Source: Allolobophora icterica (lineage: Eukaryota; Annelida; Clitellata; Crassiclitellata; Lumbricidae). Taken from it: a DNA stretch of 64,000 nucleotides. Shown here one piece after another: positions 12,603 through 25,237 of the stretch (position 1 is its first letter; each line of letters starts with the position of its first letter). Made by a program: the position numbers and the translations under genes. The notes below the pieces were generated by a model, which saw only the letters and a list, made by a program, of their open reading frames with translations, was not told where the DNA came from and ran no database searches. The DNA lies in NCBI GenBank assembly GCA_963556255.1, contig OY744609.1, positions 21,377,609-21,441,608 on the forward strand. The letters run 5' to 3'.

Positions 12603-15600
12603 GGAGAGTTAGCTTATGCACTGGGGATATTCTAGCACAGTCTGAGTTCAACTTGGTCTACACTTCATCATCCCTTGAATCTCGGACCCTCGGACCGATC
12701 GAATCACCCGTTAACGAACACTGTTCACCACCGCAAAAGAGCAATACAACGGTAAGCCTTTGAAGAGGACAAAGTCCTTTAATTACTCTATCGCTTTATT
12801 CGTATATCCTTACTCTTAATCTCCGTATTTCGTCAACACCGGAAAAGAAATGTTGTGGAAGCAACAGGCGCTTGTAGTCACATTTGGTTCTTGTGGACCT
12901 AATTTGATTAAGCACCGGTGTATCAGCTGGTTTCACAGACTCGGAATTTGCGTGGCGTTAAGAGATTTCGGATATTTACGTAACAAACCCAATAAGCCAG
13001 GTATGAGCAAGTTCGGTTCCAGATGGAGTTCCAAGAGTCGAACAGGTAGACAATGAGAAGGTGGATGGGGTGGCTCAGGAATTTTCAGTTAGGGGCAATT
13101 TAGAGAGCGTGGTCTTGATTGTCATGAGAAACCTTCTGCTGGTAGCCATGTTTTTGACAGGTCTTAGAGGTACTCGCGAGACGTTACACAATTAGTGTTC
13201 TTTCAGAACTACAATAACAGTTCTCAACTTAAACTTACCTCGTTCAAATTGCTTATCCACCATAGGCTGCCTCTCTGTCTTGTATACGGACTGATCTTCT
13301 GGATATTGATCTGATTACGGCTTGGTTTTGGTATGCCATCGGTTGATGTCTAGTGCATTAGACACCGGCGCAATAGAAGTTACTAATTACAATTACAATC
13401 ACAGTATATTAACAACTCCCACTACATCCGCAATTACAAATTCATCCGGATGGTACCAGACAGGCGCTCCTGCAGCCAACAAATTTAGAGCAGGTATGAA
13501 GGATAATATGTGTATTGAAACGAATGGGTAGGCCCTATCTCCATTTGGTTAAAACTCATACAGACAACCGTCTGTATAGGCCTACTACAATTCATCATCA
13601 TCAATGGTGTGCCTCTCTCCCGAGTGTTGCTGTTTCCACTACTCTTCGCCAGTGCTGGATTTAGGCATAAGCAAATAAAGCTACAGCTTATAAGGCCTCA
13701 CAATCCACAGCAGCCTAAAAAAATCAGAATTTTTGTGAAGATTTTTGAAATTTCATGTGTACTGTATATATATACACGGCTGAAAAGAGCGGTTTTGCAA
13801 TCGTTGGATTACAAACCAAACGCGCTACCGAATGGACCACAGAGCCACATGTAGCTTAAGCTTTAGCGTTTCGCCACGTTTATGGCTAACATGCACGGCA
13901 TTGCACGTCTCCACCTGAATGAACCACTGCCATCAGGGTCTGTAATAGATTGCCAAAAATAGTATATACATGTAAGTAATTGAGGCTGAACATAACATAA
14001 ATGGCTCTTTGATGTCTTAGACTGGCGCCGTTACCTTTTCTCCTCGTTGTCTTCATCGCAAGAACGTTATATCACGACAATGGATCGCATATCAAATGAC
14101 GTAATCGTAAAGAAAAATCAATTTTTCGCACCAAATGTAGGAAGAACGACTGAGTGAAAATAATAACATCTTTAAAGTGTGCGTTTAAGCTATCTTGTCC
14201 TCTTTACGGATCTTCTCTTCAGGTGCTCTAAGTTGACGTTGACTTGCTTCGCGAACGTTCTCCTTGTTCTTGTCGACTGGATCTTCCGATGACTCCAACT
14301 CAGAAAACGAGCCAACGGAGCACGCTACTCGTGTAACATGAGACAGGATCACATTTTGAAATTCCACCAAAAAGCCTAGCAGCTGCATGCAGCATGCATT
14401 CAAACTGTCCAATGAACCCCAAAAGGCAGGGGCTTCTATCCCTATTCAGGGCGGGCCAAGTTGAGCCCAGTGAAATCAGAGGGAAAGTGTTTATTTTCAA
14501 TTTATTTATCACACTCTCTACAAGTTACAGAGTGTTCGCTCACAGTTCTGTGAAAGGGGAGGGATTGAGCCCGGTTGTTTAGTGGGGGATAGAATCCACT
14601 GCCCAAAGGGAGACGCATACAAATGGCATTGTAGTGCCATATATAAGTGCATGGGGCAATGGGTATTTTCTACTGAAATAGAACGGTGAAGCATATTATA
14701 CATTAACACGCCATGATAGTGTATTGTATTGTTCTGCATTGTATTGTGCTGTGTTGTATTGTATTCTACTCCGCTGTATTCTTTTGCATTGTGTTGTTTG
14801 CAATGCCTACTATTGCCTAGGGGACCTATTTCTAGTCAAATACAGACACGTGGAGAACCTGGCCGAGCAACACGTACGTGTTGTCCTCTTAATTAAAAAG
14901 TGTGAAAACAAGACTAAAATAAATATCACAATATGTGGCAAGGTGCAGATGCAACAAATATGATCAACACCTAAAGCAAAATTAAACGAACGAAGTCATT
15001 AGCCTTTATGATAGTGTCGAATGACCGATATACCTGTCTGTACACAGGCCTACCTGTTTGCACGTGCTGGGGCGCGAAATTTTACCTGGCTATGCGGTCG
15101 TAGGTAATATGTTGAAAATTCAGCAAAGACCTGAGTCATAAGGAGCGAGCCAATTTAATGTAGACCTAACAGAATTTTTCACATATCAACGTTAATTTCA
15201 ACTTATTTCTGAGCTTTTAAGGATAGAATTGAATTTTTTTCGAAAATGCTGTCTTGTTTTCAATTGTTTTTTTAATTGCTTTTCGATTGTTTTTTTTCCT
15301 TCATTCAATTTTCCTTGCTTGTTCTATCTATATTTTATTTCTAATATATTTTTTCGTAGATATTTTTATACGAAATTTTTATGGATGGTTTTGATTCGCC
15401 GCATATGGCAGATAGTGCCAGATACGGCACCAAAGGGGTCTAGGTCATATATAAGTACTTTTAAAAAACACGGCGACCTTTTATAGAGGGCGCTGCACTT
15501 TGCTCGAACGATATTTGCAGCTAAGAGTTGGTATTTACGAAAGAAAATGTCGACAGAAATTGCAGCACGTGTAGTTAGACAGTTTTGACGGACTAATGAA

Positions 15601-16023
15601 TCTTAGATTAGTCGACAGCATTAAAGGCGATTTGCCGACTGTAAACGTAGGCAGGTGGCCTGCGTGTACACGCTATTTCCTTGGCAACGAGTTCGACGAT
15701 GATGACGCTAAGATTAGAGACGCAGTCTGCCGCTGCAGCCAAATGAGCATCAATGGACCACAACCTATTAGGCGCAACACGAAAGCCAACACGAAATAGC
15801 CGGCATTGGAGACAGGTGTCAGCGATGCAGGTGCCCTTCGTGAAGCAGTTTGTCTATCCGTCTTGCTACTACTAATAATAATAATGATTTTTTCCCCAGA
15901 GGTATATATAATTCCTCAGGAGCCAGGTAGGCCTACTGAATGGGTGAAAATTAATCTCTGGAGTGACCATCTTTTATTATTATTTTTTTTAATGTCTGAA
16001 AATTCAGGCCTCGTCCTCCGCAA
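12603..16023. other. Long stretch without a recognised gene
   Basis: The part 12900-13060 resembles 1930-2040 (same dispersed repeat family). At 13795-13850 the minus strand shows a tRNA-like GGTAGCGCGTTTGG and a TTGGTTTGTAATCCAA stem-loop, probably a tRNA or SINE fragment. A short (TTGTATT)-rich run lies at 14722-14770. The 60-100 codon open frames here show no recognisable domain. Confidence 0.35.
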
Positions 16024-16096
<73 letters not shown>

Positions 16097-16097
16097 T
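16024..16097. repeat. (ATT)n microsatellite
   Basis: A perfect trinucleotide run of about 24 units. Confidence 0.96.
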
Positions 16098-16339
16098 AAT
16101 TAATAAATAAGCAACATCTAAAATGTAGCAAGAGCACTCACAGACAGTAACTCTGTGGCCTATATCCATGGAAAAGCTATGCATGCGTGCATGTGTGTGT
16201 ATGTATGCATATATGCATGAATTATGAATGTATGTATATATAATATGTATGCATTGTATTACACCTGTCTTTCTTTCTACATTCCTCTCTGTCCAGTCAT
16301 TGTTTCCTTTCCTGTTAGTTTCCTTCTTCCTTCCCTTAC

Positions 16340-16722
16340 TCCTTCTGTCTTTTGCTGTCTGTCTGTCCTTCCGTCCGTCTGTCCATCCCTCTATCTGTCT
16401 GTCCATCTTTCTGTCTGTCTGTGCGCCCCTCTGTCTGTCCATTCGTCCGTTTGTCTGTCTGTCTGTCCTTCTGTCCCTTTGTCTGTCTGTCTGTCCTTCT
16501 GTCCGTTTGTCTGTCTGTCTGTCCTTCGGTTTGTCTATCCGACCGTCCGTCTGTTTGTCTGTTTGTTTGTCTGCTTGTCTGTCCGTCCGTCTGTCTGTTT
16601 GTCTATCCGTCTGTTTGTCTATCTGTCTGTCCTTCCGTCTGTCTGTCTGTTTGTTTGTTTGTCTGTCTGTCTGTCAGTTTGTCTGTCAGTCTGTCTGTCC
16701 ATCCCTCTATCTGTCTGTCTAT
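16340..16722. repeat. Degenerate (CTGT)n minisatellite-like tract
   Basis: Nearly 400 bp of CTGTCTGT words with frequent point changes (CCGT, TTGT, CATC). The three long plus-strand frames here are translations of the repeat, rich in C, L, S and V, and are not genes. Confidence 0.93.
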
Positions 16723-17211
16723 CCTGTAGACGCGTCTGTAGACGCACTTCTTTTAATGGTTGTACTCTGACTGAGGATATTGTGCGCTTATGGTAATTTT
16801 AGTTGCAAGTGGTGCATTACAATTGCAGCAGAGAGTAGCACGTGTCCAACATCGCAATGTTGGCATTTCAAGAATGCTCTTTACTGGATTTGAGGTTATC
16901 AGTCTTAGCAGCCACTCTTTTTCTATGGCTTGCTTTGCAGTTGGAGAACGAGTTTTTGATAAAAGTTTCGCTGAAACGTAATATTTTAGCAATATGATAA
17001 AAACTGGTCAATTTCTTAAATAGATAACCCGAAAACTGTTCAGCTTATAAGCCCTGGATAGCTAGGCTTTTCATCGAGCACGGGAATGACCCGGAAATAA
17101 ATATAGGTGATGTTACCTTGGCACCGACGATAAGCAATTTCTGTATATAAGTATCTTATTCATAATGCTTATTTATTGGTCTAACGTATTTGCTGATTAG
17201 GTTCTCATAAG

Positions 17212-17392
17212 CAGGGACGTAACTAGCGTTGGGCTTGGGGGGGCTTAAGCCCCCCCAAACGAAGTTGAAGCCCCCCCCCAAACAAGTCAAGCCGTTGTAT
17301 GCTTACGGCTAAAATTCGTATGAACACTGTATAAATGTTGCCATGTTCAAGGTTTAAGCCCCCCGAAACGAAAAATCCTAGTTACGTGCCTG
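17212..17392. mobile_element. Short hAT-type MITE (181 bp)
   Basis: The ends CAGGGACGTAACTAG and CTAGTTACGTGCCTG are inverted repeats. The perfect 8-bp duplication CTCATAAG lies at 17204-17211 and 17393-17400. Internal poly-G and poly-C runs are present (17238-17244, 17251-17257, 17273-17279). Confidence 0.92.
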
Positions 17393-18105
17393 CTCATAAG
17401 GTGTCTTAGACCTATTTGAAGAGGCTAGTTAATCCTTTCCAAGGTTATAAGGTCTAACTATGCAGAACAAGGCGGCTGGGATACCTGCCAGAAGGTTCAT
17501 CAACTGTTGAGGAGCGTGTCAAGCGGGCAGATGATGGCCTGCTCAAGGCAGAGGTCTGGAATGCCTCTCGTGTACTTAGTAGCCTCCTTCCACATAGGGA
17601 ATAGTCGCCGAGGCATGAGACCCGTGTCCACCCTTTCGAACTTCCACCCAAAGACGATAAGAACTATATTCCGAGAGTACTATACAATGATATCTTCTGA
17701 GTCCCAATTGCTAATTTTCGTTAAGTACTAGTATTTTCTTTTATTTTATTTTCCAACTCATTCATCTGTTCCTGGTTGCGGTGTGCCAACCAGTTTTGCT
17801 GATTAAACGAATAAACACACAACTTTTTGGAATTAGTCAAAAGGAGTTCGTTTAAAACATGTCATGAACTGAAGTCCGACTTGATTTTTAGAACGCGAAG
17901 ATACGGAGTGTATCGTTATAATGATGATGGCTAAGTGACTTTCCTAATGGTCGATAATTATTAGGCCCTATTGTTAATTCCAAGTGTAACTGCTCACTGT
18001 GTAATGCTTAATTTCGCATTCTCTCTTTCTAAAATTATTTCTTTGTTAGTACTTAAATGTCACGCTCTAAGGTTTTCTCTTTTACCGTTAGACTATATCT
18101 CTCTT

Positions 18106-18276
18106 CAGGGGCGTCTACACCATAGAAACCGTGGAGCAAATGCTCCATCCATAAAATAGGGGAGAGAGATCTGTCAGTGTGTGTGCCACCATTTTAGGGG
18201 GGAAGGAAGGGGAGGGGAGGAAAAGAGCGGAAAGATGAAGTTTGCTCCAATGACTTAGGGGGGATAGACGCCCCTG
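18106..18276. mobile_element. Short hAT-type MITE (171 bp)
   Basis: The inverted ends are CAGGGGCGTCTA and TAGACGCCCCTG. The perfect 8-bp duplication TCTCTCTT lies at 18098-18105 and 18277-18284. Its ends resemble those of the 3711-4208 element. Confidence 0.9.
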
Positions 18277-18499
18277 TCTCTCTTTGTCGCTCTGGAAATA
18301 TCTCTGGGGCCTTTTAAAGCTGTGAATCGTTCATTTCTTTCTTTCTTTCCTTCCATCTTTTCAATTTAATTTTTTGTCGATCGTTTCTCTTTGTTTCTAC
18401 TAGTTTTTCCATTCCTCTTCCTTCTCTTTTAATCATTCGTTTATCATGTTTTTTCTATCTATTTTCAGACCCGAATCTTTGATCTTCTTTCAACGAAGC

Positions 18500-19000
18500 A
18501 TTAGCAAAGTTACGGCTGAGAGAATGACTGGCTAAGTGGATGGACCGGAGATCACATAGTTCGTGCACAACACCTCGTTTAGCAATCACAGACTCCACTA
18601 GCGGAATCAGATCGCATCAGGTCAGGTAAGATACAGTTTCATGACAACCGATAACCGCATATGCAGCACCAAATGAATTTTTTGTTCATTTAAAGCACTT
18701 GAGTTGATTACGAGTTCAGTCAGCAGATTTAAATCTGAATCAGTGACGCCAAGAGTCAAGACGGCGTCTTGCAGAGGATAGAGTAACAAATTTGGTCATG
18801 ATGAGTGATTTAAATGAATATAGCGAGTTGGCAAGTCTGGTCTTTTGCGGTTGACGATCCAAAATACCAAGAGGACATCAGTTGAAAGCACGTTATCCAC
18901 AAAAGTCTAGGAGGGTGAAATAGTGATAGCAGTGTATTAAGATATGATGGAAGGCTGGTAGTCTGAATCTTAAAGGTTAAGCATGACACAGAAAGCCAGT
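18500..19000 (-). other. Possible very degraded LINE-like sequence
   Basis: Read on the minus strand, part of this region gives a LPSYL-x-x-LL-x-x-FHPPRLL-like string followed by stops, reminiscent of LINE reverse transcriptase tails. Similarity is weak and I assign no class. Confidence 0.25.
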
Positions 19001-19002
19001 TA

Positions 19003-19559
19003 AGGGGTCATCCATAAAGGACGTCCGCAAAATAGGACCTACTTTGGACCACTCCCTTCCCTTGTCCGCATTTGTCCGCATTTGACCTTACCCTCCCTCC
19101 TCACTTTGCGGACGTCCGCACGCCAAAGCCAGTGAACGCAAAAACCAACATTGTGGCTAACGTAGGCTTAATTAAAAAGCTACCAGTTCTATCTTATTTA
19201 AAATCACCTTACTTAAAATGTCAACTAGAACTTGCTGTTTATAATTGAAATGTAAGCAGTGTTCTACATCAACCACTGCACTTTAAAACAACAAACACAG
19301 GTAATATAAATAGTAAGTAAATGTTTAACAAGCTGCCTTTTAAAATGGCATAAACTACAGTAATATAATCTTAGTTTTTCGTCTCTCTGAGAAGGTAGAA
19401 ACAAAGAGGTGTTTAAAAAAAACTATCAGATTTAGAAATTTAGATGCGGACGTCTGCGCTGGTCATAACTCCTTTCCACCATGTCCGCATTTATCTGTAT
19501 TTGAAATTGAATGACGCCTACCTACCCCTCATTGCGGACGTCCTTTATGGATGACCCCC
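19003..19559. mobile_element. Uninterrupted TIR element, GGGGTCATCCATAAAGGACG family (557 bp)
   Basis: The ends GGGGTCATCCATAAAGGACG and CGTCCTTTATGGATGACCCC are long inverted repeats (about 28 bp including TCCGCA). TAA precedes the left end and follows the right end. The interior matches the flanks of the nested copy at 5528-6809 in reverse orientation, so it supplies the empty-site reference for that insertion. It is non-coding. Confidence 0.8.
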
Positions 19560-19615
19560 TAAGTTCACTACGGCATCTCATGCATTTGACGAAGAAATAG
19601 AAACTATATATATAT

Positions 19616-19755
19616 ATACTAGAGTATTTGCCCGTCATATATGACGGGTTGAAAAAATTAATGCATGAATAGGAAAAGAATTTGTTAATTGGAATGCTTG
19701 ATTATAAGTCACATAGCGAGTCAGACAGACGGATCGATGGACAGACATACAGCGC
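19616..19755 (+). mobile_element. Retroelement-like fragment with GCCCGTCATATATGACGGGT hairpin
   Basis: ACTAGAGTATTTGCCCGTCATATATGACGGG forms a perfect hairpin, and the fragment ends in CAGACAGACGGATCGATGGACAGACA. The layout matches the nested insertion at 5766-6597 (CCCG palindrome first, CAGACAGA block last), but only about 140 bp is present. Confidence 0.4.
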
Positions 19756-20082
19756 TTAGTAAGTCTGTCTCATCCTCTTTCGCGCCCTGGATCGAACAGT
19801 ACAGTGTGTGCCCTGTATTGCACGTGACCAATTGATGTTTAGGCTAATCAGTCTTCGCCTCGTCAGTATTTGCTCCTCCCCCAACCCTCCCGTCAGATCG
19901 TGTTGCACAATGTTGAGGGAGGGATGGAGGAACGGCAGGCCATGAGTCACGTTCCATGCATTCCACAGCGTTTATCGTAGGACACACAGATCTAGGAAAC
20001 TATATAGTAGATTCGTTTATTATTTGATGACACTGGATAGCACACCGCAACCCGCGACCATACGACTATTAATTCTATATTA

Positions 20083-20144
20083 CACCACTACCACCACCAC
20101 CACCACCAATACCACCACCACCACCAATACCACCACCACCACCA
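20083..20144. repeat. (CCA)n microsatellite
   Basis: Imperfect CCA/CAC runs interrupted by AAT. Confidence 0.9.
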
Positions 20145-20319
20145 TCATTCGCAGTGCTGTTCGTCCACTGCACACAGGTTCGTTTCCATGCACGCCTTTC
20201 TGCGCCGCCAGAGTCGCCTGCAACAAATAGAAAATACGGACTATGGCGATGAAAAAAGGAAACGACACCAAAGCATTAACAGATTAAGATGTTGCCTACT
20301 ACTAGACATCGCTTTAAGA

Positions 20320-20490
20320 CATTTGTGGGTCAGAAGATGTTAAACAATATGCTAACGAAAAAGGCCATAACGAAGATGTAAAACAATGAACTAACGAAAA
20401 GCGCCATAACGTATATATGAAACAATGAACTAACGAAAAACTCCATAAAGTTATGTTACGTCATTAAAAGATACGCCAAAAATGGATTCA
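20320..20490. repeat. Diverged tandem repeat, unit about 57 bp
   Basis: AACAATGAACTAACGAAAA and CCATAACG(A/T) words recur three times. The vocabulary (AACAATGAA, GTTACGTCAT) overlaps with the 59-bp satellite at 22870-23490, so this may be an old outlying block of it. Confidence 0.5.
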
Positions 20491-20788
20491 CGACGAAAAA
20501 TGGAGTTGCGATAAATATCAATAGAGATTTACAACCGTGCAACGTCATAAAATGAGACGTCATATAATGGCGCTTTTGCGCATGTCACCGGCCACGTCGG
20601 TCGTTGAGCGACTTCTACGTCATTTCGACGAATTACGATATTATTGTCGAAATGGAGAATTTTTACAGTAATTTCGAACTTACCAGAGTTTAATAACGAT
20701 AGGTTTGCATACCGGACTTATTCTTCGTTTCTGCTAAGGTTTTGTACGTTTAGACGGTATTTTGCTCGCAAGTCGCCTTGGCCTACGC

Positions 20789-20955
20789 CAGTGTGTAATC
20801 TAGACGTCTTTGGGGGGGGGTAAATTTCCCCCCCAGGATTGATGTTTCCCCCCAGAGGCCAGCAATATTGTAATGTAGACACGTGTTGGGGTGGAAAATC
20901 CCCCCAGGAAACTTGTTTCCCCCCCCCCACAAGAGGGGGACTAGATTACAGCCTG
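20789..20955. mobile_element. Short hAT-like MITE (167 bp) with G-runs
   Basis: The ends CAGTGTGTAATCTAG and CTAGATTACAGCCTG are inverted. A 9-bp direct repeat GGCCTACGC flanks the element (20780-20788 and 20956-20964). Long G and C runs occur inside both ends (20812-20820, 20921-20929). Because the duplication could be 8 bp with a one-base shift, hAT is likely but not certain. Confidence 0.75.
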
Positions 20956-21224
20956 GGCCTACGCAGGAGCTAATAATAAATAATATAAGCTATAATAAAT
21001 GCGCTCTGTGTCAATCGTAAATATTGTCCCCATAAAAGATCAACGTCACCAATAACGACCACATTTGTTATCTCGAATATAATATTTACTATAAATGTGT
21101 TCAAACGACAATTTTAAAATTAACCTGCACAGTCAGGTATCGATCTATTAATAGTATATAGGCCTATGCACTTTTATTTCTTGCTACTTCATTTAAATTA
21201 AACATAAAACGCAGCTAATGAGAA

Positions 21225-21860
21225 TAAGTAAAGGAGAGGAAATTAGTCAGAATAAAAATCGGTGGGGAGGAAGCAGCGTTAATAAACGAATTCTGCTACC
21301 TAGGGAGCATGATCACGACAGATGCCAAATGCCATAAGGAAATTAAAATAAGAATAGGACTTGGTAAAGAGGCATCGCAAAACGGAAAGAGCTACTGAGA
21401 GGGAAAATGAACAGGAATCTGAAGAAAAGAATGGTAAAGACTCTGGTGTGGAGTGTGGTGTTGTACGGATCAGAGACAGGGATGATGAGGAAAGAGGACG
21501 TCAAGAAACTGGAGGCGTTCGAGATGAGGATTTGCAGAAGAATGGAGATGATCAGCTGGACAGAACATAAAACAAATGAAGAGTGATGGGAAGGATTGGA
21601 AAGAAGATCCTTGATACACACATTAAGAAAGAGACAGAGGAAATGGATCGGACACACGCTGAAAGGGGACTCTCTCCTAAGAAATATCATCGAGGGAAGA
21701 ATGGCGGGGGAGAACATTGGGAAGACCAAGACAGACGATGCTGGATTGGATGATGAGGAAGGGATACAGAATCCTCAAAGAAGAGGCTCAACATCGAGAG
21801 GAGTGGCGACGTCGGACGTTTGATCCTGCCTGAAGGCTGCAGAGAACCAGAAGAAGAATT
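21225..21860 (+). mobile_element. LINE remnant, reverse transcriptase C-terminal region
   Basis: The broken translation gives FCYLGSMITTDAKCHKEI (21287-21340), then after a frame change SLIHTLRKRQRKWIGHTL (about 21607-21660), GDSLLRNIIEGRM, and after another change an [21 protein letters not shown] end (about 21781-21830). These motifs in this order are typical of the C-terminus of one widespread LINE group. Frameshifts and stops show that it is inactive. A second copy of its end lies at 39087-39215 on the minus strand. Confidence 0.78.
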
Positions 21861-22199
21861 GTATCATATTTGTTTCATTTTAAATGGATATTAGATTTTA
21901 AGATAATTAGTTTAATAATTAATAGTCATTCCACCTCAAAATTTGCGTCCCCCCTCTTGAGCTGCACCCTGTTCCATGGCACCGCTGGAACACCTCTCGC
22001 TACGGCACTGGCCCTAGGTGACTGCATGATGTGCGATCGAGTCTGGAATATACGGACCGTGTAAGCTGCCAGCAGCCGGGGGTGTATTCGTCTCAACGGA
22101 GGATAACAGACGCGGGTCATAGAAGTAACCTCGACCGTTAATCATTGGTGGCGCTTCAATCGCTCGACCGACAAATTACAATCACAAACGGAGTTACGA

Positions 22200-22260
22200 A
22201 CAAACATCATTAACAAATTCGTTACGTCATATAAAAAGACATGGAACAGTGGAATGACAA
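22200..22260. repeat. Single outlying unit of the GTTACGTCAT satellite
   Basis: CATTAACAAATTCGTTACGTCATATAAAAAGACATGGAACA matches the unit of the 59-bp array 650 bp further right. Confidence 0.55.
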
Positions 22261-22264
22261 TGAA

Positions 22265-22840
22265 CTTCAATTTCATCTAATCTAAGAACTTCTTTAGCGC
22301 CAATGTTACAATGCTCAAGGCAGTCGATGGTGCCTATTAATAAGTAAAATCGTTGCGCAAGCCAACTATCCATGGTGAGTCCAGTTGAGAACCAACATAC
22401 GAATCCGAGAAGAGACGAAACAGCCTATTAACGAAATGAATCCAGGAAAAGATGACTTTTTAGTCGAGATCTGAGAACCCAAGCAGAAATTTGACTATGT
22501 CCTAGCCTGAGGGTCCAGGGTGGATTATGTCCAGGGGGATTATGTCCGGTGGGATTTATGTCTTACACTCTTCTGGTCAAGGTATTTTTGACTCTTTGAA
22601 GCTTCATCAATTTAGATTTCGAAATGTCAATTAGAAGCGAGTTGCAATAGTCGAGACGGCTGGAAACCAGGACATTAGCCAAACAAATCAGGGCAGAAAG
22701 GTAATGTGGCGTCTAATCCTGCTGATATCAAGGACGTGGTAGCAGGCAGACCTGCAAACAGAGTTAATGTGTTCATTGAAAGATATGGTTGAGTCAAACA
22801 CAAAGCTCAACTTGCGGGTTGAACATCTACGTTGCATGGG
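22265..22840 (-). mobile_element. L2/CR1-like LINE remnant
   Basis: On the minus strand, FVFDSTISFNEHINSVCRSA (about 22740-22805) and DISRIRRHITF (about 22700-22735) match the palm-to-thumb part of L2/CR1-like reverse transcriptases. A tail with GGCGCTAAAGAAGTTCTTAG is near 22280. Stops and gaps are numerous. Confidence 0.65.
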
Positions 22841-22869
22841 AGAAATACTCAAATGGACAGAATTAAAAG

Positions 22870-23500
22870 GCCCATTACGTCATAGAAAGAGACATGGAAC
22901 AATGAAATGACGTAAACATCATTACATATCCGTTACGTCATAGACAGAGACATCGAACAATGAAGCCGTGTTGAACTTGTCAAAGCGCCCTTGTAACTGC
23001 ATGTGTCGTGTTGCGGCGCTGTAGAAATCGTCGTTTTCATCATCATCATCATCATCATCATCGTCGTCGTCGCCGTCGTCGTCGTCATCATCATCGTCAT
23101 CATCGTCATCGTCATCATCATCGATGAAGTGACGTAAACAGATCCGTTACGTCATAGAAAGAGACATTGAAGATCTGTTACGTTATAGAAAGAGATATCG
23201 AATAATCAAGTTACGATAAACATCATTACAGATTCAATACGTCATAGAAAGAGATATCGAACAATTAAGTGACGATAAGCATCATTACAGATTCATTACG
23301 TCATAGAAAGAGATATCGAACAATTAAGTGACGATAAGCATCATTACAGATCCCTTACGTCATAGAAAGAGATATTGAACAATCAAGTGACGATAAACAT
23401 CATTACAGATTCGTTACGTCATAGAAAGAGACACCGAACAATCAAGTGACGATATACATCACTACAGATCCGTCACGTCATAAAGAGCTCGAACAATAAA
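22870..23500. repeat. 59-bp satellite array
   Basis: The word TACGTCATAGAAAGAG recurs at 23179 (variant), 23238, 23297, 23356, 23415 and 23474 (variant), exactly 59 bp apart, with CAATTAAGTGACGATAAGCATCATTACAGATTC between. More diverged units lie at 22874-22965 and 23140. A (CAT/CGT)n tract interrupts the array at 23037-23123. Confidence 0.9.
23037..23123. repeat. (CAT)n/(CGT)n trinucleotide tract
   Basis: CATCATCAT gives way to CGTCGTCGT and back to CAT, as expected for deamination-linked variants of one repeat. Confidence 0.93.
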
Positions 23501-23879
23501 ATAATGATTAACATTATTAGGTAGATTGTTTTAAATGACGCTCTGCCATAACAAAGATGATTAGCGTCGCCCTCCTCTTTTATCCAATCTTCAGATCGGC
23601 ACCGCCCGAAAACTGCTTTGACGGAGTTTAGCAAATATTATTAATGATCCGTCAATTACGTTCTATACAGAGACGTCGAACAATAGAGTGACGATAAACA
23701 TCATTAAAGAACAATAGAGTAACGATAAACATAATTCAAGATCCGATTAGTCATTTAAATATCCCTAATCAGTTATTTACAGATACTGTCGATTGAAAGG
23801 TTCCGCTATAATTAAATATTCAAGGGGTCGAGTAATTTATTTTATATGGTAGAGGATGATTTACTGTCCTGGTTATCTG

Positions 23880-24060
23880 CGCTGGTTAAGGCGTCCTATA
23901 AAGGCGGGTATGGGCGTGAAGAGATAATGGTTAGCACAGCTTATTTCGGATCGAATCTCAGCCCAGTTCTATATGCATGGTCCTTAGTTTGCGTGGCACT
24001 CATCCATTGGTGAGGATCTAATCCGGTAACGAAATGACTATAAGGCGCTGAGTGAAAGAG
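23880..24060 (+). other. Possible tRNA-derived SINE fragment
   Basis: GCTGGTTAAGGCGTCC (about 23891) is A-box-like and TTCGGATCGAATCTCAG (about 23945) is a weak B-box. A GGCGCTGAGTGAAAG ending follows near 24043. The fit is poor. Confidence 0.3.
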
Positions 24061-24077
24061 AAAATGGGATACATATC

Positions 24078-24408
<331 letters not shown>

Positions 24409-25204
24409 CCCTTGTACTGTGCATGGAAGACCATGTGAATATGTTATAACAAAAGTGTAATATGATGGGTCACTGATCTATACGGTGCGGCTCAGTAGTG
24501 AAGCTAATACAGCAGATAACCCGCGTACTTTGTAGGCTACCTAACTTCGCTTCAATTGTCTGCTTCACAGACAATGGTAAACTATGATCAGCGAATACGC
24601 CACTTATTCCTAGCCTGTCGTGTATCAGTAACTGGATGAAATTTGGGACAAGCGAACTCGTAGGCCTACTTTATGCCTAGTGCTCTAATCAATCATCAAC
24701 CGTAGGCCTACTCCATAATGCCGCTTTGAATGAGTCATAGCAGTTCCAGATACGTGATCTATCTCCGGACTAATCGTGGGTCGCGGTAGGTAATTTGACC
24801 TGCCTATTTTACTCCTGACCTACCTCATGACCTGCCTATTTTCTGCAATTTCGTGCGTCTTATTTGCATACATGTTCATGATATTTCGAGTAGCTAATCA
24901 ATACTTCCAAATCTTTAAAGCTTAGTAAGTTACTAAAGTTTAACTTTTTAATTGTTTCAAATTTGAATATGTTACAACGATTGAGCTATAAGCGTTCAAT
25001 AACAATTTTCTTCGTTTTATATACCTAAGTAATGCTGCGTATGTTGAGGTCGTGCTACTTGATGCGTCAAACTCAAACATTAATTTCTTCGACCTGCTGA
25101 ATAACTCCCATGACCTTGACACGGCCTGCTGAAATTGTATAGCTGGCGCCGCCACTGAATGCATAACACCTTAAAAGGAATAAATTTATACTACTAATAA
25201 AAAT

Positions 25205-25206
25205 TA

Positions 25207-25237
<31 letters not shown>

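Noticed and set aside
16224..16796. Three overlapping Cys/Leu/Ser/Val-rich frames of 125-190 codons
   Set aside because: They follow the degenerate (CTGT)n repeat and all three frames are equally open, as expected for a 4-bp repeat.
21955..22010. Complete hAT-type element ending in GCTACGGCACTG
   Set aside because: A hAT-like terminus is visible at 21999-22010, but no partner end or duplication was found to the left, so it is at most a truncated end.
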